Shown in pieces: positions 10,420 to 17,837 of a DNA stretch of 64,000 nt. This DNA comes from Myxococcales bacterium (GTDB lineage: Bacteria; Myxococcota_A; Polyangia; Fen-1088): positions 352,057 through 416,056 of the forward strand of contig JAGTJU010000004.1 of assembly GCA_022184915.1 (NCBI GenBank). The letters run 5' to 3'. The position numbers and the translations under genes are program-made. The notes below the pieces were generated by a model, which was not told the origin of the DNA, searched no databases, and worked only from the letters and a program-made list of their open reading frames with translations. The first letter of the stretch is position 1. Each line of letters opens with the position of its first letter.

Positions 10420-11097
10420 ATGCAGGTCACCACCACCTTCCGTCACATGGAATCGTCGCAACCGGTGAAGGCGTATGCGCTCGAACGGCTGGCGAAGGTG
10501 AAAAAGTACTTCACGCGGGAGCTTCTTTCGGCGCACGCCGTCTTCCAGGTGGAGAACAACCACCAGTACACGGCCGAACTCCAAATCACCCTGCCCAACG
10601 GGCTGGTGGTCCAGGCGCGCGAGACCACCGAGGACATGTACTCGTCGATCGATCTGGCTGGTGCCCGCCTCGAACGGCAGATCCGGCGGTGGAAGGATCG
10701 CATCCGTGACCACAAGCCCCATGGGGGCCCGAGCTTTGCGATCAAGAACCGTATTTTCTCGCCCGAGAGCGTGCTGTCGCCGCGGCCGGCGTCCGTGAAA
10801 GCGGCCAAGGGCAAAGCCGTCAAGCCAGCCAAGGCGGTCAAGGGCCGGGCCAAGAGCGCCGCGCCTGTGGCGCCCGCGGCTCCGCCCATTAACGTGGTGC
10901 GTGAGGAGACGTTTACGGTGCGGGCCCTCCGCGTGGACGACGCCGTCATGCAGCTGAGTCTTCTCGAGACCGACTTCCTGGTCTTCTCCGATGTCGACTC
11001 GGGTTTGATTTCGGTGGTCTACCGTCGTAAAGACGGCAACTACGGCTTAATCGACACAGGGGCGAAAGTTTCAGCGGAGTCTGCCGAAAACCCGTGA
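10420..11097 (+). CDS. hpf: Ribosome hibernation promoting factor, long form
   Basis: 225 residues. The N-terminal domain (about 1-105) is the ribosome-binding HPF/YfiA fold (TTFRHMESSQPVKAYALERL, RETTEDMYSSIDLAGARLERQ, RRWKDRIRDHK). A basic Ala/Lys/Pro linker (about 110-160) leads to the C-terminal dimerisation domain (FTVRALRVDDAVMQLSLLE and VYRRKDGNYGLID) that marks the long form, which can form 100S ribosome dimers alone. The ATG is preceded by GGGAG at a short spacing. It sits between rpoN and ptsN, the usual place, and is probably expressed with ptsN, which starts 19 bp later. Confidence 0.96.
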   Translation: MQVTTTFRHMESSQPVKAYALERLAKVKKYFTRELLSAHAVFQVENNHQYTAELQITLPNGLVVQARETTEDMYSSIDLAGARLERQIRRWKDRIRDHKPHGGPSFAIKNRIFSPESVLSPRPASVKAAKGKAVKPAKAVKGRAKSAAPVAPAAPPINVVREETFTVRALRVDDAVMQLSLLETDFLVFSDVDSGLISVVYRRKDGNYGLIDTGAKVSAESAENP

Positions 11098-11116
11098 GGG
11101 AACTTCGGGGGTCGCC

Positions 11117-11635
11117 ATGCGTGAAGTCCAGGCCGTCAATACCTCTTCACCAACCCAGCACAAGAAGATCTGCATGAAGGTCACCGACTTTCTTCGACCC
11201 GAGCTCGTGATCGCCCACCTTGGGGCGACGTCGAAGCATCAGGTTCTCGACGAGATGTCAGAGCACGTGGCGAAGTCCCAAGGTGGGATCGACGCCGAGA
11301 AGCTGCGGAAGGTCCTCGAAGAGCGTGAGCTCTTGGCCTCTACGGCGATTGGCGACGGCATCGCCATTCCCCACGGCAAACTCGACGCCGTGCCGCAGCT
11401 CCTGGGCCTGCTCGGACGTTCGCAATCCGGCCTCGAGTTCGATTCGATCGACGGGAAGCCCACGCACCTGGTCTTCATGCTCGTAGCCCCCACGAACTCG
11501 GCGGGTACGCATCTCAAGGCCCTTGCCCGTCTTTCGCGTCTGTTCCGCGACGCCATGTTTCGGCAGCGCCTGATCGAGGCCCCGGATGCGGCCGCGATGT
11601 ACGACGTGATCTGCGAGGAAGACGCCAAGTACTAG
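11117..11635 (+). CDS. ptsN: Nitrogen-regulatory PTS protein EIIA(Ntr)
   Basis: 172 residues from ATG 11117, or 153 from ATG 11174 (MKVTDFLRPEL), which matches the usual N-terminus of the family; a GGGGGT before 11117 favours the longer form slightly. It is a PTS EIIA domain of the fructose/nitrogen class. The phosphorylated histidine is His86 (long numbering) in IAIPHGKL. The role is regulatory: it receives phosphate from the PTS chain and controls targets such as potassium transport and stress responses in other bacteria. The local EI and HPr genes are just downstream. No EIIB/EIIC permease is nearby. Confidence 0.95.
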   Translation: MREVQAVNTSSPTQHKKICMKVTDFLRPELVIAHLGATSKHQVLDEMSEHVAKSQGGIDAEKLRKVLEERELLASTAIGDGIAIPHGKLDAVPQLLGLLGRSQSGLEFDSIDGKPTHLVFMLVAPTNSAGTHLKALARLSRLFRDAMFRQRLIEAPDAAAMYDVICEEDAKY

Positions 11636-11792
11636 GGCCCGCAGCGGGGCGCGGGGGGCGGGGCCCTGACAGGGGGGCGTCTCCTGCCACGAGGGGGCTG
11701 GAGCGACGAGAGCGGCATGTTAGAGTCGCGAGGGTCGAGGTGACCCTTGGGGCGACGCTCCGGGGGGCCCCATCCACCGCTTGGGAGCTCGC

Positions 11793-12779
11793 GTGAAGAT
11801 ACCGCCTGGCCGTAACCCTCTGCTGACCGTTCGAGCCTTGTTGAGCGAGGCCGCTAGCCTACGCATGGTGCTGCTGGCAGGCGAGGGGGGCCTCAACCGA
11901 CCCATTACCGTCAGCCGTATCCAGAAGCCGGGCTTGGCCCTCTCGGGCTTCGTGCGGCAGGTTCACCCCGAACGGGTTCAGGTGCTGGGCGGCACCGAGA
12001 TCTCGTACCTCGCGAGTCTGCCGGAGCAGGAAGCCCGCCACGGCATCGAAACGCTCATGGCGCTCGAGCCTGCCTGCTGCGTGGTCACGAAGGGCCTGGA
12101 CGTGCCGCCGGATCTGCTCCGTGCGGCCGAGCATCGCAACATCGCGGTGCTGCGCACGCCGCTCGTGTCGTCGGTGGCGATCGAGACCCTGCAGACCTTC
12201 CTCGAGGCGCAGCTCGCGCCCTCGGTCAGCCTGCACGGGGTGCTGCTGGATGTGCTCGGCGTCGGTGTGTTGCTTCTGGGCAAGAGCTCCGTGGGCAAGA
12301 GCGAAACCGCGCTCGAGCTCATCATGAAGGGCCACCGCTTGGTGGCGGATGACCTCGTCGAGATACGCCGCACGGGACAGGACCAGCTGATCGGCTGGCC
12401 CTCGGAGCTCATCAAGCACCACATGGAGATCCGAGGCCTTGGCATCATCAACATCAAGGACCTCTTCGGCGTGGCGGCGGTGCGGGACGAGAAGAAGCTC
12501 GAGCTGGTGATCGAGCTGCTCGACTGGAAAGAGGCGGACACCCATGACCGGCTGGGACTCGAGGAAATGGTGTTCCCCATCCTCGATGTTCCCGTACCGC
12601 TCTTGCGCCTGCCCGTGAGCCCTGGCCGAAACGTGAGTGCGCTCGTCGAGGTGGCGGCCCGCAATCGCCTGCTCCAGGTGCAGGGGCATCACTCGGCGCG
12701 CGAGTTTCAAGAGAAGCTGGACCGGGCCATGGCGGTGGCCGTGGCCGGTAAACATCACTTTCGTGACCCCGTCGAGTGA
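11793..12779 (+). CDS. hprK: HPr kinase/phosphorylase
   Basis: 328 residues from GTG 11793, which has GGGAG five bases upstream; an in-frame TTG at 11781 is weaker. The enzyme phosphorylates and dephosphorylates a serine of HPr. The N-terminal DRTGG-like domain covers 1-130. The kinase domain has the His of LHGVLLD (residue 148), the P-loop GKSSVGKS (163-170), and the HprK signature EIRGLGIINIKDLFG. The P-loop has Lys-Ser where most family members have Asp-Ser-Gly, but the essential GK-S is intact. A TAGAGT hexamer at 11721-11726 may be part of its promoter. It runs directly into rapZ. Confidence 0.96.
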   Translation: MKIPPGRNPLLTVRALLSEAASLRMVLLAGEGGLNRPITVSRIQKPGLALSGFVRQVHPERVQVLGGTEISYLASLPEQEARHGIETLMALEPACCVVTKGLDVPPDLLRAAEHRNIAVLRTPLVSSVAIETLQTFLEAQLAPSVSLHGVLLDVLGVGVLLLGKSSVGKSETALELIMKGHRLVADDLVEIRRTGQDQLIGWPSELIKHHMEIRGLGIINIKDLFGVAAVRDEKKLELVIELLDWKEADTHDRLGLEEMVFPILDVPVPLLRLPVSPGRNVSALVEVAARNRLLQVQGHHSAREFQEKLDRAMAVAVAGKHHFRDPVE

Positions 12780-12784
12780 ATCAC

Positions 12785-13648
12785 ATGAAAGTCGTTCTGG
12801 TCACAGGTGTCTCGGGGGCGGGAAAGACCACGGCAGTCCACGCGCTCGAGGATCTGGACTTTTACTGTGTCGACAACCTTCCGATGCCGCTCGTGCAGCG
12901 GTTCGTCGAGCTGCTCTCGGGACGGGCCGACGTCAAGCGCGCGGCCCTGGTGACCGACGCACGCAGTGGTGAGTTCCTCGCGGGCGCCTCGGGGGTGCTG
13001 TCGCAGTTGCGCCATGCGGGTCACGACGTGGAGGTGCTCTTTCTCGACGCTCCGGACGTCGTGTTGCTGAGGCGTTTTTCGGAGACCCGGCGCCGGCACC
13101 CCTTGTCGGGCACTGACATCCGGGCGGGCTTGCAGGAAGAGCGCCGCCGGCTCGAAGAGCTGCGCCAGGAGGCCACGTCGGTCATCGATACCGGCACGCT
13201 CACGGTTCACATGTTGCGGGCGCTGGTGCTCGAGCACTACAGCGAGAGCGATGGGCGCCTGGCGCTCTCCTTTCTCTCCTTCGGGTTCAAACACGGTCTA
13301 CCGGTCGAGGCCGACATCGTGCTGGACGTGCGATTCCTTCCGAACCCCTTTTTCGTCGAGGCGCTGTCGGCCTTGAGTGGCCAGGACGAAGACGTCCGGC
13401 GCTTCGTCTTGGAACGCGACGAGGCGAAGATCTTCCTGGATCGCACCAAGGCGCTCCTGGCTGTCTGCTTGCGGGGATTCATCCGCGAAGGAAAGTCGTA
13501 CGCCACCGTGGCCATCGGGTGCACCGGCGGGCGCCACAGATCGGTGGCCATGGTGGAGGAACTCTGCCGGCATTTTTCGCGGGAGGGGGGCGAGGTGGAA
13601 GGGCTGGGGGCGGTCACGGTTCGCCACCGCGACATGAGCAAGAGCTGA
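12785..13648 (+). CDS. rapZ: RNase adapter RapZ (YvcJ family nucleotide-binding protein)
   Basis: 287 residues from ATG 12785; a GTG at 12776 that overlaps the hprK stop is an alternative. The N-terminal domain is a P-loop ATPase (GVSGAGKT, 8-15, then LEDLDFYCVDNLP). The C-terminal domain holds the family signature SFGFKHGLP, DVRFLPNPF and YATVAIGCTGGRHRSV, which in the E. coli protein binds the small RNA GlmZ and UDP-GlcNAc-pathway signals. The target RNA in this organism is not known. The tight link to hprK and the PTS genes is the classic context. Confidence 0.96.
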   Translation: MKVVLVTGVSGAGKTTAVHALEDLDFYCVDNLPMPLVQRFVELLSGRADVKRAALVTDARSGEFLAGASGVLSQLRHAGHDVEVLFLDAPDVVLLRRFSETRRRHPLSGTDIRAGLQEERRRLEELRQEATSVIDTGTLTVHMLRALVLEHYSESDGRLALSFLSFGFKHGLPVEADIVLDVRFLPNPFFVEALSALSGQDEDVRRFVLERDEAKIFLDRTKALLAVCLRGFIREGKSYATVAIGCTGGRHRSVAMVEELCRHFSREGGEVEGLGAVTVRHRDMSKS

Positions 13649-13707
13649 GCCCCGGCAAGGGGCGGCACGGTGTGCGCGTCCGGGTCCTTTCGGCAGGGGC
13701 AATGGTG

Positions 13708-13720
13708 TACAATTGGCCCG
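13708..13720 (+). promoter_or_regulatory. -10-like hexamer abutting the EIIA start codon
   Basis: TACAAT at 13708-13713 is followed by 7 bases and then the ATG at 13721. No Shine-Dalgarno precedes the ATG. If this is a real -10, transcription would begin at or next to the start codon. The -35 region (around 13685) is poor. Confidence 0.35.
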
Positions 13721-14173
13721 ATGGCGAACGCCGCAAACAAACCGAGGGTGGGGGTGGTGGTGGTGACGCATGAAGGGGCCGCCGACGCGCTCGTGTCGGC
13801 CGCGCGGGCGCTGCTTGGGAATTTACCCGGCGTCGCGGCGGTTCCCTGCGCCATGGGTGACGAGTTTCCAACCCTGGTCGAAAAGATCGCGCGGGGCTGC
13901 CAGCTGGTCGAGGAGGGGGCAGGGGTGGTGATCTTGGTGGACCTCCACGGCTCTTCGCCGTTTCACGCGGCCATGTCCCTCCTGGACGGTACGCGAGACG
14001 CCGAAGTGCTCTGTGGCGTGAACCTGCCCATGTTGATCAAGGTAGGCACCTTCGACCGCATCCGGCACTCCCCGGGCGGCATCGCCGAAGCGCTCCGCGA
14101 CTGTGGCCGGCGCTCGATCCGCTTGGGCACCGAGCTGACGGGTCGGATCTCCTTGAGCGAGCGCTTGCCATGA
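13721..14173 (+). CDS. PTS EIIA component, mannose/fructose family
   Basis: 150 residues. The start ATG 13721 gives MANAANKPRVGVVVVTHEG, which fits the family; an earlier in-frame start would add unrelated residues. The phosphorylated histidine is His17 in VVTHEGAAD. ILVDLHGSSPFHAA and CGVNLPMLIK are typical of mannose-type IIA domains. The protein is a free-standing IIA with no IIB, IIC or IID gene in the window, so it probably passes phosphate to a regulatory target, not to a sugar. The gene ends four bases into ptsH (ATGA overlap). Confidence 0.93.
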   Translation: MANAANKPRVGVVVVTHEGAADALVSAARALLGNLPGVAAVPCAMGDEFPTLVEKIARGCQLVEEGAGVVILVDLHGSSPFHAAMSLLDGTRDAEVLCGVNLPMLIKVGTFDRIRHSPGGIAEALRDCGRRSIRLGTELTGRISLSERLP

Positions 14174-14478
14174 ACGACCAGGGGACGACAGCGGGACCCG
14201 GCGCCCTGCGCCGCAAGGCAAAGATTCGCAACAAACTGGGCATGCACGCCCGCGCAGCCGTCAAGTTCGTCCAGCTTGCTGCCCGCTTCGAGAGCGAGAT
14301 CTTCGTCGAGAAAGAGGGCGAGCAAGTCAATGGCAAAAGCATCATGGGTCTTCTGACTCTGGTGGCTGCCCACGGCATGGAGATCGAGATCTTGGCCGAA
14401 GGCGCGGATGCGTCCGAGGCCGTGGACCAACTCTTTGCGCTGGTGGATTCGGGCTTCGGGGAAGGGGTGGCCGACTAA
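14170..14478 (+). CDS. ptsH: Phosphocarrier protein HPr
   Basis: 102 residues, with a 14-residue N-terminal extension compared with the usual 85-90. The EI-dependent phosphorylation site is His26 in NKLGMHARAA. The second site, equivalent to Ser46, is Ser57 in GKSIMGLLTL, the target of the HprK encoded upstream. ATG 14170 overlaps the EIIA stop (ATGA), which points to coupled translation. The presence of both residues and of HprK means that this HPr can take part in both relay and serine-control modes. Confidence 0.97.
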   Translation: MNDQGTTAGPGALRRKAKIRNKLGMHARAAVKFVQLAARFESEIFVEKEGEQVNGKSIMGLLTLVAAHGMEIEILAEGADASEAVDQLFALVDSGFGEGVAD

Positions 14479-14479
14479 G

Positions 14480-16246
14480 ATGCAGCGCCTTTCCGGAGTG
14501 GCGGCCGCACCGGGCGTGGCCATGGGACCTGCGCACCTGTTCGGGTGGCGCATCGACGTTCACGAGCGCCACATCCACGAGAGTGACATACCCGCCGAGT
14601 TGGATCGGCTCGCGCAGGCTCTCGAGACGTCGGACGCCCAGCTTGCTCGTATTCAGGCTCAGATCGCAGCGCAGGAGGGCGACGACCACCAAGACTACCA
14701 GATCCTCGAGGCGCATCGCCTCATGTTGAAGGACGCCCACCTGGTGGGAGAGGCGCGCCGTTCGATAGAACACGACGCAAGCGGAGCCGAGTGGGCCGTG
14801 CGCATGGCCCTCGACAGGATTCGGGCGGTGTTCGATCGCATCGAAGACCCATACTTCCGCGAACGACGCAGCGACATCGACGCCGTGGGTGAGCGCCTGC
14901 TGCGCAACCTGCTCGAGCTGCTCGATCCCGGGCAGAAGGAGTATCCGGCGGGGGCCATCGTTTACGGACACGACCTCTCGCCCGCGGACGTCACCCAGCT
15001 CGGGCGCAAGAGCGTGGGGGGCTTTTTCACCGAAGCGGGTGGCAAGACCTCGCATTCGGCGGTCGTGGCACGGGCGCTCGGGTTGCCTCTTGTGGTTGGC
15101 GTGCACGACATCGGGGTGAATGTTCGTGCGGGCATGAGGGTGGTTGTGGACGGCACCCGCGGCGAGGTGATCGTTGACCCCGACCTAGCCACGTTGCAGC
15201 TTTACGAGGCACGGGCGGCCCGCGAACACGCCCGCACCGCCTACCTGCAGACCCTGCGCGCGGAGCCGTCCGTCACGGCTTGCGGCGTGCGCGTGCACCT
15301 GGCGGCCAACGTCGAGCTCCTGGAAGAGGTTCCCGCCTCGGTCGAGCGGGGCGCGGAGTCCATCGGTCTTTTTCGGACCGAGTTCCTCTACATCGAACGT
15401 CCTGACATTCCCAGCGAACAAGAACAGTTCGAGCACGCGGTGGCGGCGATCAAGATGCTGGGGGGACGGCAGACCACCTTCCGTACCTTGGATCTGGGGG
15501 GCGACAAGATGAGCGCTTCGGTGCGTATCCCGGCGGGCGCCAACCCTGCCCTGGGGCTACGATCGGTGCGCTTTTCCCTCTGGCAGCGCGGCCTCTTCAA
15601 GGACCAGTTGCGGGCCATGTACCGTGCGGGTGCCGTGGGGCCGGTGCGCATCTTGTTTCCCCTCATCTCCGGAGTGTCTGAACTCCGCGAGGTCAAGGCC
15701 GTTTGTGAAGAGGTTCGCCACGATCTCGAGCGCGAGGGTATCGCGTACAACCCCAACATCCCCCTCGGCGTGATGGTCGAGACGCCTAGCGCTGCGTGGA
15801 CCGCCGACCTTCTGGCGCGCGAGTGCGACTTCCTGACCATAGGCACGAACGACCTCATCCAGTATTCGCTGGCGGCCGACCGCCAAGATGAGCATGTCGC
15901 CTATCTTTACCAGCCCCTTCACCCGGCGATCCTGCGCGCCATTCGGCAGGTCGTGGATGGCGCCCGCGCCGCGGGGAAGCCCGTGGCGATGTGCGGGGAC
16001 ATGGCGGGTGATCCGTCTCTCACCTGGGTGCTGCTGGGCATGGGGCTTCGGGACTTGTCGATGGCTCCCCAGCAGATCCCTCTGCTCAAGTCGATTGTGC
16101 GCAGCACGCGTCTGTCCGAGGCGGAGGCGTTGGTGCGGAGCCTGGAAAAGCTGCCCACGGCGCGCGAGGTGGAGCAGGTGGTTCACGCGCTCATGCAGGA
16201 CAGGTTCCCCGATCTGGCCGAGGCTGAGGGCGCACCGCTGACGTGA
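14480..16246 (+). CDS. ptsI: PTS enzyme I (phosphoenolpyruvate-protein phosphotransferase)
   Basis: 588 residues from ATG 14480, two bases after the ptsH stop. It moves phosphate from PEP to HPr. The swivelling domain has the active His192 in AGGKTSHSAVVA. The PEP-binding barrel has FRTEFLYIERPDIPSEQEQ, GTNDLIQYS and the active Cys505 in CGDMAGDP. There is no GAF domain, so this is ordinary EI and not EI(Ntr)/PtsP. It completes the relay for EIIA(Ntr) and the mannose-type EIIA. A lipoprotein gene follows after only 4 bp. Confidence 0.97.
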   Translation: MQRLSGVAAAPGVAMGPAHLFGWRIDVHERHIHESDIPAELDRLAQALETSDAQLARIQAQIAAQEGDDHQDYQILEAHRLMLKDAHLVGEARRSIEHDASGAEWAVRMALDRIRAVFDRIEDPYFRERRSDIDAVGERLLRNLLELLDPGQKEYPAGAIVYGHDLSPADVTQLGRKSVGGFFTEAGGKTSHSAVVARALGLPLVVGVHDIGVNVRAGMRVVVDGTRGEVIVDPDLATLQLYEARAAREHARTAYLQTLRAEPSVTACGVRVHLAANVELLEEVPASVERGAESIGLFRTEFLYIERPDIPSEQEQFEHAVAAIKMLGGRQTTFRTLDLGGDKMSASVRIPAGANPALGLRSVRFSLWQRGLFKDQLRAMYRAGAVGPVRILFPLISGVSELREVKAVCEEVRHDLEREGIAYNPNIPLGVMVETPSAAWTADLLARECDFLTIGTNDLIQYSLAADRQDEHVAYLYQPLHPAILRAIRQVVDGARAAGKPVAMCGDMAGDPSLTWVLLGMGLRDLSMAPQQIPLLKSIVRSTRLSEAEALVRSLEKLPTAREVEQVVHALMQDRFPDLAEAEGAPLT

Positions 16247-16250
16247 CCTG

Positions 16251-17837
16251 ATGCTCTCTCCTCCGTCGATGCTGGGCCGCCGGTCGCTTCGGTTGTGGGC
16301 GCTGGGCCTCTGGGCAGCCGCCTTGGGGGCCTGCCTGCCCGAGCCGTTGCCGATTGCAGGCAAGCAGCTCTTCGCAGGCCGCGGCATCGAAGGCCCCTCC
16401 TTCATCGAGGTCGAGGGGAAAACACACGTGCTCTTCGAGACCCGACGAGCGTCATCAACCCCATCGCGGGCGGGACTCCTGGACCTGTGGACCGTGCCGC
16501 TCGATGGATCGTCGCCCGCGTTTCGGTTTTTTGCGGGCCGCATGGACAACACGCGTCGCATTGGGCTCAACACGGATCCACCGGAGTTCTGGGTGGCCGC
16601 GAACGAGCGGAAGACCGTGGTGGGCAATCGCTCCCTCGCGATCGCCGATTGGTTCCGCGTGGACGTGAAGGGCCGCGTTCGGGATGCGGTGAAGGGCGCG
16701 ATCGACCTCGATCCCATCGGAGATCGCCTTCGGTTTTCGCGTCCGCTTCCCGATGGCAGCGGGGTGGGCACGCATTTGCGGGCCGCCGACGGGACGGAAC
16801 GCGTGTTGGACGATGTGTCCGGCGGTCTTTGGTTCGCGGGGTCGGGTTTTTACTACGTAGGGGGCCCCGCGCTCACCTTGTTTTGGGTACCGAGCTTCAC
16901 GTCCCCGCCCGAGCCCTTGCGCAGTGGCGTGACCCGCGTGGAATTTGCGGGAGGCAGCCGGGCCCTGTTGCTGGTGCCCGAAAACGGTAAGCCCGTGACG
17001 GTGCTCTTCGACCTCGCCCGTCGCACGGAGCGTCGTCTGCCCGGCGACGGGGGCCCCGTATGGTTGGGCTTTTCCGGAAGCGTCTGGCGCTACCTGGACA
17101 GCCGCAAGGGAGAGGTGCCGGCGCGGTTTCACGAATACGATCTCGACACGAACACCCATCAAGTGCGCGACCTGCCCCTCGAGATGGTCGACATCACCCG
17201 CTTCATCCCCCGCCCGAACAGCACGCAGACGCTGCTGTTCGATAGCGCCGGCACGCTCGCGCTCGAGGATCCGAATGCCACGCCTCGCTACCGGGTGCTG
17301 TCCCTTCGCGCGCCTGCGCCTCGCTACTCGGGAGACGGCCGTTTTCTCATCTTCGTCAACCCCGAAACCCAGGTGCCCCAGCCCGAGGGTCCGCTCTTCG
17401 TGCAGGACGCCGATTTTGCCTTGGAGCCCCGGCAGGTCTCGCCCCCCGGCACATCGCTCACGCTGAACAGCTTTTTTACGCTCGAGCGGCCCGAGCCGGC
17501 CACGCTGGTGTTCTGGGCGCGGTTTGGCAGCGCCGCCAGCGACCTTTACTTTGCGCCGCTCGATGGGCCCGGGGTCGAACGGGTGGCCGAAGCGATCCGG
17601 GACGTGGACGTGAGCCGAAGCCGTGTGATCGGCATCGTGAGAACCTCGCTGCAAGATCTGGTGGGGGATCTGGTTCTCAAGCGGCTCGAGGACGGCAGTG
17701 AGCTCGTGCTCGGAAGCAGCGTGGATAGCTATATCACGACGACCACAGCGGGTGTGCTCAAGCTCGTGTACGTGCTGCGCACCCGCAAAACGACCGACGT
17801 CGAAGGGCTTTGGGTGACGGAGACGGCCGCCCCGTGA
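16251..17837 (+). CDS. Lipoprotein of unknown function, probable beta-propeller
   Basis: 528 residues. The N-terminus is a lipoprotein signal with lipobox LGAC (Cys28). The mature protein consists of repeated strand motifs with phrases such as LWTVPLDGSSPAFRFF, YSGDGRFLIFVN and DLYFAPLDGPGV that resemble TolB-like or WD-type beta-propeller blades. No catalytic site is seen. Its start lies 4 bp after ptsI and its end overlaps the TonB-dependent receptor gene (GTGA), so it is part of the same transcript and may be a periplasm-facing partner of that receptor. ATG 16251 or 16269 are both usable starts. Confidence 0.7.
   Translation: MLSPPSMLGRRSLRLWALGLWAAALGACLPEPLPIAGKQLFAGRGIEGPSFIEVEGKTHVLFETRRASSTPSRAGLLDLWTVPLDGSSPAFRFFAGRMDNTRRIGLNTDPPEFWVAANERKTVVGNRSLAIADWFRVDVKGRVRDAVKGAIDLDPIGDRLRFSRPLPDGSGVGTHLRAADGTERVLDDVSGGLWFAGSGFYYVGGPALTLFWVPSFTSPPEPLRSGVTRVEFAGGSRALLLVPENGKPVTVLFDLARRTERRLPGDGGPVWLGFSGSVWRYLDSRKGEVPARFHEYDLDTNTHQVRDLPLEMVDITRFIPRPNSTQTLLFDSAGTLALEDPNATPRYRVLSLRAPAPRYSGDGRFLIFVNPETQVPQPEGPLFVQDADFALEPRQVSPPGTSLTLNSFFTLERPEPATLVFWARFGSAASDLYFAPLDGPGVERVAEAIRDVDVSRSRVIGIVRTSLQDLVGDLVLKRLEDGSELVLGSSVDSYITTTTAGVLKLVYVLRTRKTTDVEGLWVTETAAP

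Noticed and set aside
11953..12310. Altered P-loop in HprK (GKSSVGKS), at first sight a dead kinase
   Set aside because: The essential Gly-Lys-Ser and the catalytic His are present; the changed residues are not known to be essential.
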